Shown: in pieces, positions 42,957-52,847 of the stretch
How the letters are laid out: every line of letters begins with the position of its first letter
How positions within the stretch are numbered: position 1 is the first letter of the stretch
DNA from: Pirellulales bacterium
GTDB lineage: Bacteria; Planctomycetota; Planctomycetia; Pirellulales; JAEUIK01
Direction of reading: 5' to 3'
Assembly (NCBI GenBank): GCA_019694435.1
Contig: JAIBBZ010000011.1
Span: 62,001 to 126,000, forward strand
DNA: 64,000 nucleotides
The notes under the pieces: model-generated
The model's input: only the letters and a program-made list of their open reading frames with translations
The model's database searches: none
Told to the model about the DNA's origin: nothing
Position numbers and translations under genes: made by a program

Positions 42957-45197
42957 GTGGCCGCGAAATCGATTTCGGCATCGCAGTTAATCGAACGCAT
43001 CGCGACGCGTTTGCAATCAGCCGGCGACAACCGGCCGTGCTGCACGCTCATCATGGGCTCGGGATGCAGCGTGCCGCTGATTCCGACGACCCGGCAGATT
43101 GTTCATGACGACCTGCCTTGGTGGTTGATGTGTCGGGCGAAGGATGTAAGCAGCCCCTCGCTCAAAGATTTTGAGCAGGACCGGGCAGACGGCTTCAAGC
43201 CGCAGCGGGAGTCGTTCGCCAAGGAGTTCTGGAAGCGAGCCGTCGCGTCGAGCGAACTCGGACGAGCGATCACGCTCGGCGACGATGGTCTGCCCGTCAA
43301 GGACTGCATTGCTGAGGCGTACAAGTTTGTACTCTCCGCGGACTGTGGTTGCGGGCTGAGCACGCCCGACGAAGTGCGGCGCTACTTCGCGGCCATGGTC
43401 GCCCGGATCGGCAACCGGCTTAACCCGGCGCACCTGCTCCTGGCGTCGCTCGTCGCCGAGCAGCCACGGCTTTTCGGTACGATTTTCACCACCAACTTCG
43501 ACCCGCTGCTGCAGCGGGCCATGCAGTTGATGAACGTGCCCTATTTTGTATCCGACCAACCTGGCTCGATGCAGCACCCGGATGACGATGACGCCGTGGC
43601 GGCGCTGCACCTGGTCCACGCACATGGCAGCATCTACCGCTACCTGTTGCTCAACAGCCCCGATCAGATCAGCGAATACGCCCAGCGCAACCAGGCGCTG
43701 CTGCCAGAGTATTTCCGCAAACACCTGGTCCTGATCGTCGGCTATGGCGGTTGGGACGATGCGATCACGCGTGCGCTGGAAAACGTCGCTCAATTCGACC
43801 ACAACCTTTACTGGTGCGACCGAGGTTCTACCGTCGCGTCGAGCGGGCTGTCGAACATCGCCACACGCGTGCTGGCGAAGCACAGTAACGCCTTCTACGT
43901 GCCGATCGAGGATGCCGACCTGTTGATGCTGGAGCTGCACCAGGCGGTGACCGGGCATACCCTGCCGCGACTCTTCCGCGAACCGATCACCGTGCTGAAC
44001 GATCAATTGCAGCGTTGCGATCTCAGTTCGATGAAGCTGTCACGCGCGGAAGGGTCGAAAGCCGCCGATGACGTTTGTTCCTCGGGCGCCGAAAAAGAAG
44101 ATGGAGCTGGAGAAGATCGGTCAACCGATTCAACCGACTTACGCGCCCGCGGTGCGCCGGCGTCGGGTTCAGGGTTCGAGCCGCTCGACCTCGGTGGACA
44201 AGTCAAGGACATCTTGCGACGCTTAGAGCGAGCCGACCGTCTATTCAAGGGCGTAACGGACGAGGCGGGGGCAGAGACGGCAAGATTGAGGGCCCAAGTC
44301 GACCAGAGGATTACGCTCGCGAGCGACCTATATTTCAGCAATAGGTACGCGGACGCGTTGCCCCATTTTGATTTCGTCATCTCGAATGAGCATGTGCTCG
44401 ACGTTTCGGAGCGGGCGCGGGCCCATTTTTTCCGCGGCTATGCCTGCGGGCAGCGCGGAGAGGCGGGCGATTGGGAGCGTGCGATCGCCGACTACACGGC
44501 AGTCATCGACATGCCAGAGGCCCCCGCGGAGCAATGGGCACTCGCCCGCGTGAATCGCGGTATTACTTACTCAAAGCGCGGAGAGGCGGGAGATGTCGAG
44601 CTTGAGATCGCCGACTACACGGCCGTCATCGAGACGCCGATTGCCCCCACCGAGCAGCAGGCAAAGGCCCGCTTGTATCGCGGTATTACCTACAGGCAGC
44701 GTGGTGAGGCGGGCGATCTAGAGCTCAGGATTGCTGATTACACGGCCGTCATCGAGATGCCGGACGCCACCGCAGAGCAACGGGCAATAGCTCACTTGAA
44801 TCGCGGCTTTGCCTACGGCGAGCGTGGTGGGGTGGGCGATATTGAGCGAGAGATCGCGGATTACACGGCCGTCATCGAGATGCCCGAGGCCCCCGCCGAG
44901 CAACGGGCGAAAGCCGGCGTGAATCGCGGTCTTACCTACTGGGAGCGAGGCGACGCGGGCGATAAAGAGCGTGCAATCGCGGATTACACGGCCGTCATCG
45001 AAATGCCGGAGGCCCCCGCCGAGCAACGGGCAAAGGCCCGCGTGAATCGCGGCCATTCCTACGGGCAGCGTGGCGAGGCGGGCGATCTCGCGCGTGCGAT
45101 TGCCGACAACACGGCCGTTCTCGAAATGGTTTCAGTCCCTTCGCCGTTCAAGCGGGTTGCACAGCGACGCCTCGACGAACTCAAGCAGCGTTCCTAG
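42957..45197 (+). CDS. SIR2-like domain protein with C-terminal tandem TPR-like repeats
   Basis: The protein has 746 residues; a GTG start with GGAGGGG just upstream. Residues about 1-300 form a SIR2-like NAD-binding domain: MGSGCSVPLIP (33-43), the TTNFD motif (178-182), HAHGS (221-225, probable catalytic His) and LIVGYGGWDD (259-268). A linker (about 350-490) leads to six tandem 41-residue units of the type RGEAGD..RAIADYTAVIEMPEA (about 500-745). SIR2-like effectors with repeat sensors often deplete NAD+ in antiphage defence. No partner gene is adjacent, so a single-gene system is possible. Confidence 0.85.
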   Translation: MAAKSISASQLIERIATRLQSAGDNRPCCTLIMGSGCSVPLIPTTRQIVHDDLPWWLMCRAKDVSSPSLKDFEQDRADGFKPQRESFAKEFWKRAVASSELGRAITLGDDGLPVKDCIAEAYKFVLSADCGCGLSTPDEVRRYFAAMVARIGNRLNPAHLLLASLVAEQPRLFGTIFTTNFDPLLQRAMQLMNVPYFVSDQPGSMQHPDDDDAVAALHLVHAHGSIYRYLLLNSPDQISEYAQRNQALLPEYFRKHLVLIVGYGGWDDAITRALENVAQFDHNLYWCDRGSTVASSGLSNIATRVLAKHSNAFYVPIEDADLLMLELHQAVTGHTLPRLFREPITVLNDQLQRCDLSSMKLSRAEGSKAADDVCSSGAEKEDGAGEDRSTDSTDLRARGAPASGSGFEPLDLGGQVKDILRRLERADRLFKGVTDEAGAETARLRAQVDQRITLASDLYFSNRYADALPHFDFVISNEHVLDVSERARAHFFRGYACGQRGEAGDWERAIADYTAVIDMPEAPAEQWALARVNRGITYSKRGEAGDVELEIADYTAVIETPIAPTEQQAKARLYRGITYRQRGEAGDLELRIADYTAVIEMPDATAEQRAIAHLNRGFAYGERGGVGDIEREIADYTAVIEMPEAPAEQRAKAGVNRGLTYWERGDAGDKERAIADYTAVIEMPEAPAEQRAKARVNRGHSYGQRGEAGDLARAIADNTAVLEMVSVPSPFKRVAQRRLDELKQRS
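44454..45191 (+). repeat. 123-bp tandem coding repeats, six units
   Basis: Units start at 44454, 44577, 44700, 44823, 44946 and 45069, each 123 bp (41 codons). Units 4 and 5 are the most alike, with the stretch ATGCCGGAGGCCCCCGCCGA or a close variant in each. Equal length and high identity suggest recent unit duplication. Confidence 0.85.
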
Positions 45198-45404
45198 CAG
45201 CCACTTCGCGTCTCGAGGCGCCAAGAAAAACGCTCCAAGCTCCCCGGGGGGAAATCCTCTTCGCAACCATGCTCTCTGTTGCGAAGGCTGTACAGGATTG
45301 CGCCCCTGTGCTTGTTGAATCAGAGACCCTTTCAGCATCATCGCTGCTTTCGTCGTGGCACTGCGTGTCGACCGCAGGCCCAGGCCGCTGTGTTTGGTCT
45401 TGAC

Positions 45405-45870
45405 CTAGGCGCAGATCATGTGATTCGATGACCAACATTCGAAGCGGCGTCGAAGCCACGGCGTGTCCCATCCGCAAAACCAGCCGCCAACCGCCGCCGG
45501 TTCATCGAGACAGCAGTACTTTGACGAATTGTTCCCGACCGCCGGTTCAAAGCCTTCGGCGCAGCCCGCCAACACGCGGTTGGACAAATACGCGTCGATC
45601 TCCCTCTTGCTCTCCCCCCCCCTTTTCCGGCCGCCTCGGCTTCCGGCAGGGTTTTCAACCCCGTGGGGTTGCTGTACAGCAGCGGGTTGTTGCCCGAGTA
45701 CGCGTCGAGGTTTGTCCCGCCGCCGCCGAAGCCCAGTGGATTCTGGCTGATGAACCGGCCGATCGTTGGATCGTAGAATCGGGCTGAATCCACAGCTCCT
45801 GCCGCTCTTGCTGCGCCTGCAAACCGTTGCGTCGCTCCGATTCTTTCGATAGCTTGGCCAACATAGCCGA
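45405..45870 (-). pseudogene. RHS-core remnant of a different lineage, frame-disrupted
   Basis: The minus strand encodes SARFYDPTIGRFISQNPLGF and AYSGNNPLLYSNPTGL, the RHS core end. It differs from the RWY..GRW.SEDP form used in the 49-58 kb locus, so it comes from another RHS gene. Downstream, a run of nine G (45614-45622, C on the plus strand) marks a frame change. Restoring the frame gives an acidic tip (ESKREIDAYLSNRVLAGCAE) ending at 45405. No start or N-terminal part is present, so it is a remnant or an orphan cassette. Confidence 0.6.
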
Positions 45871-45929
45871 CGGGGCGACGCGGGGCGGACCTGAACTCTT
45901 TTCTGGCCAGATACTCGCGAGGTGATGCC

Positions 45930-46097
45930 ATGCTTCGTTGGGCGCTTATCTTTCTGGTCGTCGCGCTCGTGGCAGCAGTCTTTGGTTTTGGGGGGATCGC
46001 CGCAGATGCCGCGTGGATCGCCAAGATCCTCTTCGTGGTCTTTTTGATCTTGTTCGTGGTGTCCCTGGTGATGGGGAGAAAAGGTCCGGGCGCCTGA
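45930..46097 (+). CDS. DUF1328 small membrane protein
   Basis: This 55-residue protein ([20 protein letters not shown], then [20 protein letters not shown], ending GRKGPGA) has two hydrophobic segments. It matches the YtjA/DUF1328 family in length and in the GF.G.A..AA.IAK motif. GAGGTGAT lies just before the ATG. These proteins sit in the inner membrane and are often stress-linked. It overlaps no other real gene. Confidence 0.85.
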   Translation: MLRWALIFLVVALVAAVFGFGGIAADAAWIAKILFVVFLILFVVSLVMGRKGPGA

Positions 46098-46596
46098 ATG
46101 GCCTTAAGACTTGTTCCGTGGCGGTTGTGGTCGGCCTAACCACCGGTCACGCTTCATTCATTCTTTGCTCGGCGAGTCATCGCCAAGAGGTTTCGCAGCA
46201 TTGCGGCTACGTGCGCAATATTGCGCAGGCCGGCTGATGAAGGTGTGCCGTCCGCAGTGGATCGTGAGCGTGCCCAGCCGCCCGTGCCTCAGGCCTTCCC
46301 CCTTCAAAGCGAACCACGTTGAACGTGAACATCGCAACCGGGCACGAGCCCAAAAAGGATGTTGGCAATGATGCGGATGGGCCACACGAAGGGGCAGCAC
46401 ATTGAGAAGCTGCCCCAGGCGGACGTAACATTGTTTGAGGGCCGAGCTTTCCGAGGTCGATTAGACGCGGACGATCAGGCCGCTGCTTAAGGATCCCGGT
46501 TGGCAAGACGCACCTACGCGACAGCGGTGTTTTGTTGCCTAATCTACAGCTTCATGTTCAGTCGAATGCCAGCGACGACGGCCCCATCCCAGTCGG
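46098..46596. other. intergenic region, no supported gene
   Basis: About 500 bp contain only short shadow frames. No RNA gene or repeat was recognised. Confidence 0.4.
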
Positions 46597-47443
46597 TCAG
46601 ACCTCCCAACGCGACGGGAGTGTCTTTTTGCACAAAACGCTGGATAGCTTGCCCGCCGCCGCCGCGCTCAAGATTAACCTGCGCGTCCAATTCTCCGGAT
46701 CGGTGTACAGCTGGAGCAGGTGCCCGTCAGTTTCCAGATTCGACCACAAGTAGGCCAGGCACGGGCGCGGATTAATGCGACGCGAGTTGTTGGGCACAAT
46801 ACTCGCGGTTTTGGCTGAGCAGGCTGCTGCTGGGGCATAGCTTGAGACCTTGATCGTAAATCTCGATCGCCGCGGCCCAGGCTTGCATATCCATCGCGGT
46901 GCGGGCCCAGGTGTCGATCGCCACGGCCGCGTTCTGCGAAAGCAGCTCACTTGTCGGCCGCTGTTGCAGGCCACGTTGATATGCCGCGACTGCGGACGTC
47001 CATTGTTGTGCATCGACCAGGTTTCGTGCTTGAGTGTCGACAACCGCATCAGCCCAGCGATCGCGCTGCGTCGCGGTCAACCACCCGTTGTGCGTTGCCA
47101 GGTACTGATCGGCACGGCCAAACTCGCCAGTTTCGAGCAATGGCTGCACTGCGCGGGCCACGTGCCCATCGACTATCTCGTCCAAGCTCACCCCGGCGAA
47201 CTGCACGCGAATGGCCACGATCCAGGCCTCGGCTTGGGCAACTTGTGACGCCTGATCCATCGCCGCGAGGCACTCCTGGGCTGCATAGGCGGCAATCTCG
47301 TTGAACACGCTTGCGGGCAGCTTTGCAGCCTGCGCGGCTTCCAGGGTGGTCATCACGCCGGCCAGGTCGCGCACCTCCCCGTGCGGAACCCTCTTCGTGA
47401 AGATTCTCTGCGCGCTCTCGGCCGCAAGGGTCGGCGCGAGCAC
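46597..47443 (-). pseudogene. remnant of a TPR-like protein gene, truncated next to an IS
   Basis: The minus-strand frame 47443-46772 encodes a helical protein whose end is TPR-like (QWTSAVAAYQRGLQQRPTSE, WAAAIEIYDQGLKLCPSSSL). An in-frame TAA lies just upstream of the first possible start (a GTG at 47443), and no signal or ribosome site is present, so the N-terminus is missing. After its stop, another frame (about 46768-46597) reads PCLAYLWSNLETDGHLLQLY and ENWTRRLILSAAAAGKLSSV, which also looks like protein. The locus has been broken, possibly by the neighbouring IS. Confidence 0.5.
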
Positions 47444-47684
47444 GAGTTACGAGTTCCACGTCCCTTTCGATGGCCGTGACGGTACGGGATGATCTGCGGA
47501 AAAGCGGGCGATCGGTTAACAGCGGCGCGAGCGCGGAGAGCGCGCGAAGCTCAGGCCAGGGGGGCAACAGGTTTCGTGCCCAATCATCCACCAATGATGG
47601 CCCCTAGCGCAGCGGTCGTCGGGGTGCAAAAATAGCGCCATCATGTGGACCGCCAACCCCTTGCGCCGAGCGACTCATTTGCCC

Positions 47685-48662
47685 ATGGCGACAATCTTTA
47701 ATTCGCTGGTGATGCTCCTTGCCGGTGCCACGCAAAAGGAACTGGCCCGGCAGATCAAATACTTGAAGGTCGAGAACGAGGTTCTGAGGAGCCGCTTGCC
47801 GGAGCGCATCCACGTGACGCCCCGCGAGCGGTCCCGGCTGCTCAAGTTCGCCGGAAACCTGCCCGCCAAGGCGCTGAAGCAGTTGGTCACGATCGTGCAT
47901 CCCGATACGCTCTTGCGCTGGCTGCGGGAGGAGCGGCGGCGACGGAACCCGACCCCAATCGTAACCCGCGGTCGCCCCAAGACGGCTGTGCAGATCCGCC
48001 GCCTGATCTTGAAGCTGGCCCGGGAGAATCGCTGGGGCTACACACGGATCATGGGCGAACTCAAGAAATTGGGCATTCAGCCGCCGTCGCCAACGTGGAA
48101 TACCTTCTTGGCGGAGCACGTCCGGGACATCGCGGCAATCGACTTCTTCGTCGTGCCGACGGCGACGTTTCGACTCTTGTACGTGTTCTTTGTCCTGTCC
48201 CACGATCGCCGACGGATTCTGCATTTCAACGTCACGGCCAATCCCACGGCCGAGTGGACGGCCCAGCAAATCGCCGAGGCGTTTCCCTTCGAAACGGCGC
48301 CTCGCTTGTTGGTGCGCGACCGCGATTCGATCTACGGCGACGCCTTCAAACGCCGGGTCGAGAGCCTGGACATCGACGAGGTCGTGACAGCGGCCAGATC
48401 GCCGTGGCAGAATCCCTACGCCGAACGCTTCGTGGGAACCGCCCGACGGGAATGCCTCAACCACTTCATCATTCTGAACGAGCGGCATCTCAAGCGGCTA
48501 ATCTCGAAATTCTTGGGCTACTACCACGGTTCGCGGACGCATCAAGGTCTGGACGGGGACTGTCCCGAGCATCGCAAAGTGGAGCCGCCCGAACTCGGCC
48601 CGGTTGTTAGCGTACCCTTGGTCGGCGGATTGCATCACCGCTACACCCGCACCGCAGCGTGA
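47685..48662 (+). mobile_element. integrase-core (rve, DDE) transposase of an IS
   Basis: The protein has about 325 residues from the ATG at 47685; an in-frame ATG at 47643 is possible. It has the planctomycete N-terminus FNSLVMLLAGATQKELARQI and a helix-turn-helix region. The rve catalytic core contains AIDFFVV (first Asp), VRDRDSIYG (second Asp) and SPWQNPYAERFVGTARRECLNHF (Glu). Between KKLGIQ and PPSPTWNTF the family normally has about 20 more residues (the linker before the core), so this copy may carry an in-frame deletion. I found no terminal inverted repeats by eye. Confidence 0.8.
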
Positions 48663-48717
48663 ACGCCAGGCATGCGCTCCGTCGAGTTTCGAGTTGCGGT
48701 TCATGCTGCGCACTTCG

Positions 48718-48851
48718 CACATTCTCGCAAAAAAGCCAGTCTTCTGTTCCCGGTTCATTCGAGCAAGCAGCGACTCAAGGTTTGTCCCTACCCGAAATCT
48801 CTCCTCCAGGGCCCACTCGTCACCCCTCGGTCGGAGTTTTCGGTAGGGACA
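48718..48851. repeat. direct repeat, unit 1
   Basis: It starts CACATTCTCGCAAAAAAGCC, carries TTCATTCGAGCAAGCAGCGA and ends TTTTCGGTAGGGACA. A diverged second unit follows 187-188 bp downstream. Confidence 0.7.
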
Positions 48852-48904
48852 CCCCGAAACGTAGCCGCCCCCGCAACGCCACCTGCGTTCGACGGAACGG
48901 ACAC

Positions 48905-49038
48905 CACTTTCTCGCGAAAAAAACCAGATTTCTGTGCCCGATTCATTCGAGCAAGCAGCGACTCAAGGTTCGTCGCTGCCCGAAATCCCTTCCAGCGATC
49001 CCCTCATCTCCCCTCGGATGGCGTTTTCGGTAGGGACA
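48905..49038. repeat. direct repeat, unit 2
   Basis: It shares TTCATTCGAGCAAGCAGCGA and the end TTTTCGGTAGGGACA with unit 1, with scattered substitutions. The stretch from the IS to the end of the RHS locus (48663-49109) holds nothing else that I can identify. Confidence 0.7.
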
Positions 49039-49109
49039 ACCGTGAGTAACGGAGTAGCACTAGCCGCGAAACCACCCGGATGAGGTTTTCGGGAACCACA
49101 GCACAACGT

Positions 49110-49628
49110 TCACCCATTTATCACAATTCCCTCCAAAAAAAAAGCGGCAATTCGCTTTTCCGAGATTCCAACAATCAGACGGTCAGATACACGATAATGC
49201 ATCACAGGCGATTTCGCATCCTCAAGCGAGATTTTCAAACGCGAATCTGACTCACAGTACGCGTAATGCGGTGCCTTACCTAAATCAAGGCGATCGTCGC
49301 CGTACGTGCCAACGAGCAATAATTGGCCAGCGTCAACAGTCGCTGGAGGGACAAGGCCGGGATCGCGAGACCACTTCCCGAAGTTTGTATACGACTCAAT
49401 AGATGTAAGCTCAAGATCATTGCCCGCAAACCTTACAACCAATGTGTCTGCAATCAGCAGAACATATTTTCTTGCCAGATCGCCAACACTCAGATTGCGA
49501 CGCGCGTCGCTCGAACTCGATTGCCCTGCGCAATGACTGTAGGCTAGCGAAAAGCCCTTTGTGTCGTAGGTGACAGTAGCCGAAACCGCAGGACAACCTG
49601 CTTTGAAGTCAATTGCGTACTTAATCAT
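49110..49628 (-). CDS. putative immunity protein of displaced RHS module 4
   Basis: This is a 172-residue cytoplasmic-type protein rich in beta strands (FSLAYSHCAGQSSSSDARRN, KYVLLIADTLVVRFAGNDLE). Its start overlaps the stop of the RHS fragment upstream (ATGA, 49628-49625). Lower GC than its surroundings and position directly after a toxin tip are the hallmarks of an immunity gene. No family is recognised, so the role rests on context. Confidence 0.65.
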   Translation of the reverse strand: MIKYAIDFKAGCPAVSATVTYDTKGFSLAYSHCAGQSSSSDARRNLSVGDLARKYVLLIADTLVVRFAGNDLELTSIESYTNFGKWSRDPGLVPPATVDAGQLLLVGTYGDDRLDLGKAPHYAYCESDSRLKISLEDAKSPVMHYRVSDRLIVGISEKRIAAFFLEGIVING

Positions 49629-51028
49629 TTGTATAAGAAATGGAGAATCATATTATCTGCTTCTCGCCAAATTATTTCAAGAGTCTTAATTTTTCCGTTT
49701 ACGCATACTTCTTGTACTATCTTCACTGCGCCGGCAGCGCCTTGTGGGTCCGCCATTCGTTGCCCGTGCAGAATGGCTTGGGCAAGTATATGTCGAGGAA
49801 CATATCTACCGGCTTCAGCCATGTGTCGAGCTGTCGTTGCTGTGAATTGAATCTTCGTTGCCAGCTCAGCTACTGCCTTTTCCGTGGCTCTTACGGTGCA
49901 TTTTCCCAAAACTCCACCGGCCATCGAGCCGCCGAGCCCTACTCCCAAACCAGCAGCAGTTGCGGCTGGCAACCCGCCATGCGGATCGTCGGGCAATGTT
50001 CCATCACCGGGCCCTGGCGCATTCGAATTGTTCGGATCAAGTAAATAGATTATGCCCGCAATCACTCCGCCGATGATTGGCCAAAATTTACCTGTGGGAT
50101 CCGAATAGTTCGTAGGCTGATTCCCCACATACCGACTCAGATTCGCATCTCGCGCCGCAAACCCGATCGGGTCCTCGCTCATCCACCGCCCGGCGTGGGG
50201 GCTGTACCAGCGTGCTCGATTGTACTGCTGGCCGGTCGCGGAGTCATATTCGCGGCCGGTGAACTGGTAGCGCGTCAGGTAGGCTTGGTCGACCGGCGTG
50301 CCGAAGGCGTCGTAGACCTGGTGGCCGGCGACCACCGTGCGCCCAGTCCCCGCGTCCCAGCGGACCAGGTCGTGTGTCGAGTTCAGGTGGTCGCCCAGAA
50401 GCCAATACGTCTCGCCGCCGACGTTTTCTTGGGCCAGCACCTGATCGACCGCCGGCCCGTGCAGGTAGCGGCGGGCCAGCGCGGGCAGCGCCGCCCCGTT
50501 GGCGTCCGCGTCGGTGAAGTCCAGCAGCACGTCGTCGCCGTCGTAGACATACAGCTCGCGAGACTCGGGATTGAGATCGCCATTGGTGTCGAGGTCGCGG
50601 CGCACACGGCGATTGAACACGTCGTAGGCATAAAACTCGACCGCCGTCGCCGCGCCGCCCACGCTGGGCCGATGGACCACGGCCGCCAGGCGGTTGCGGT
50701 GATCCCAGGCATACTCCCGCCGCACACCGGTGGCGATCGTCGTGCGGCTGAGCAGGTTCCCTTCGTCGTCGTAGGTGTAGCTGTAGGTCCCGTCGTTCGT
50801 CAGGCGATTGTTGGCGCCGATGGTCGCGGCCACGCCGTTGGTTGCGGTGCGGTTGCCGTTCTTGTCATAGGCGTAGGTCTGCGTGGTGACGGTGAACGGC
50901 GTCGGGATCGTCTCGACGACGCTCGTCAACTGGCCGCGGCTGTCGTAGCCATAGTCGCGGTCCCGGCCGGTGTAGTAGATCCCGTCGATCGTCACGCGAT
51001 CGTCATGGGCCGTGAGCCTACACGTCAA
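49625..51028 (-). pseudogene. displaced RHS module 4: RHS core fragment with small RNase-like toxin tip
   Basis: The open frame has about 467 codons. Homology to the main RHS gene begins abruptly at RLTAHDDRV (near 51018), with no start signal or N-terminus. The YD repeats and RHS core (GRWMSEDPIGFAARDANLSR) are followed by a glycine-rich hydrophobic spacer. A tip of about 80 residues then follows: FTATTARHMAEAGRYVPRHI, KIVQEVCVNGKIKTLEIIWR and MILHFLYK. The His/Arg pattern resembles small DUF4258/BECR-type RNases; this is inference. It should be silent unless recombined onto a full RHS gene. Confidence 0.75.
50214..51018. repeat. 805-bp direct repeat of RHS DNA, copy in module 4
   Basis: This interval and 57213-58017 have the same length (805 bp) between the shared boundaries GCTCGATTGTACTGCTGGCC and GGGCCGTGAGCC. 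They are nearly identical by eye, with scattered substitutions only. A shorter version is at 55383-55803. Confidence 0.85.
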
Positions 51029-51578
51029 CCAATCCTTCGATGTTGAGCCGACTGCCTGCCTTCATCGCCTCCCGGGCCGCCGTGCCAATCCAATAGCGCC
51101 GGCGAACCTGTGTAGACCGAACACACTTTGCCCCGCGCTTGATCTCGCGGACGATGTTCTTGTAAATCTGAACCAATTCACCAGGAGCCTGTTCCGGTAT
51201 GTCGGAACCGGTTACCCAAAAGCTTGAATAGTACGATATTGACCCCTGTGAAATCCAGCGGACGCCATCTTGCATATACGGCCTAGCCCAGGAGATGTCA
51301 ATCGTCGGCCCATCCACGCGCTGTGGCATCGCAAATTGCCCGGCATAATAACCTGCCGAAATCCTCGTGAGTGTGAACGGATGCCTAAAGTAGCTGTCGT
51401 GCAATACAAACAGCAATTCTCCTCTTTCTCGATGCTTTATGTAAGCATCCCAGTCGCGAATCTCGGCAGGCCTATCGCAGTCGCTGAAGTTTCGTACTAT
51501 CCAGCATCCTATGGAAAGAACAAATCGAATAACGCGATCCTCGTCCGCGTCATCCAGAAAAAAACTTGTTTCAGCCAT
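51018..51578 (-). CDS. putative immunity protein of displaced RHS module 3
   Basis: This 186-residue protein has an acidic N-terminus (MAETSFFLDDADEDRVIRFV) and several aromatic strands (GQFAMPQRVDGPTIDISWAR, GSISYYSSFWVTGSD). It has no signal or membrane segment. It starts just after the toxin-tip stop (51581) and ends exactly where the next RHS fragment begins. The immunity role is inferred from position; no family recognised. Confidence 0.65.
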   Translation of the reverse strand: MAETSFFLDDADEDRVIRFVLSIGCWIVRNFSDCDRPAEIRDWDAYIKHRERGELLFVLHDSYFRHPFTLTRISAGYYAGQFAMPQRVDGPTIDISWARPYMQDGVRWISQGSISYYSSFWVTGSDIPEQAPGELVQIYKNIVREIKRGAKCVRSTQVRRRYWIGTAAREAMKAGSRLNIEGLVDV

Positions 51579-51580
51579 AT

Positions 51581-52847
51581 CTACAGGCCTTCGACGGGAC
51601 GCGTCTCGTGTGGTATTTCAAGGCGGTCGTACTCCGCCTCGCGCTCGCAGTTTCGCTTGTGAGTTGGGCGTCGCTCTCGTTCAATGATTTTGCGAGTCTT
51701 GTTGTCTGGTCCGACGATTTGATTATCGGGAATTCGCGTTGAATCATGCCCTTCAATCCTTTTTTGCGTCTTGACTCGTTCGCCTGGTCCAATCTCGAGA
51801 AGCAATTCTAGTCGATCCTTTTCCACGCCAGCCTTGTGGTCGGGGTGCCCCGGCGAGCCGGGGCGCTTCTTCTTCAGCGAGTCATTCGCATCATCGATTG
51901 AGCCCAAGATCGGCCCGCCGCGCTTCGGCGTGCCTTGCAGAGCCGAAGCGATTTCGGTGAGCTGGTTGATGTTCGCCAGCCAAGGGCTGGAATTCTGCAT
52001 GACCTGTAGATGCAGGTCCTCGCCTTCGAGCGCCGTAAGAATCGAATCGACGCAGTCCGAGAGGATGCCACGATCGAAGTCAGAGACAATATCAAAGGCT
52101 TGATGTGCATCGCCTCCATGCTGCAAGTACGCGGCGCCGGCCGCGATTGTCGCTTGTTCATAGACGTCGTCCGGTGCATTGGCGTCTCCGGTATACAGCC
52201 ATCGAAATAGGCCGTCCAGATTCCAGCGACCGCCTGAATACGGCTCAAGCCCAAACGGATCGCGGTAGGACGTCGGCCCGTTCCCCACGTACCGATTAAG
52301 ATTCGCGTCCCCCGCGGCGAAGCCGATTGGGTCCTCGCTGATCCAGCGGCCGGCGTTTGGGTCGTACCAGCGGGCTCGATTGTACTGCAGCTTGGTGTCG
52401 CCGTCGTATTCGCGGCCCGTGTACATGTAGCGGGTCAGCGCGCTGGCGGCTTGCTGGTACGGCTTGCCGTAGGCGTCGTAGACCAGATGCTCCAACGGAG
52501 CGCTGGCCCCGGCTGCGGCGTCGTACCAGACGATGTCCTGGGTCGAATTCTGGTGATCGCCCAACAGCCACAGCGTCTTGTCGCCGACGTTCTCCTGCGC
52601 CAAGAGCTGATCCACGGCCGGCCCGTGCAGGTAGCGGCGCGTCAGAGCAGGCGCGTCGGTCGTGTTGTGATCGCCGGTGGCATCAAGGAAGTCCAGCAGG
52701 ACGTCGTCGCCGTCGTAGATGTAGAACTCGCACTGGTCGATCGTGCCGTCAGCGTTCGAGTCCTCGTCGCGGCGCAGCTTGCGGTCGAACGCGTCGTAGG
52801 CGTAGTAGACGATCTGGGTGTTGATGCCCGTCGGACTACTTAGCTAC
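51581..52847 (-). pseudogene. displaced RHS module 3: RHS core fragment with nuclease-like toxin tip
   Basis: An RHS frame opens after a TAG near 52847 (INTQIVYYAYDAFDRKLRRD) with no start signal. The core GRWISEDPIGFAAGDANLNR is followed by a helical pre-toxin region and a C-terminal tip: GHPDHKAGVEKDRLELLLEI, RIEGHDSTRIPDNQIVGPDN, KIIERERRPTHKRNCEREAE and YDRLEIPHETRP. The D..N/Q.V...K..E.ERR order could be a PD-(D/E)xK-type nuclease core; this is inference. Its own immunity gene follows within 3 bp. Confidence 0.72.
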
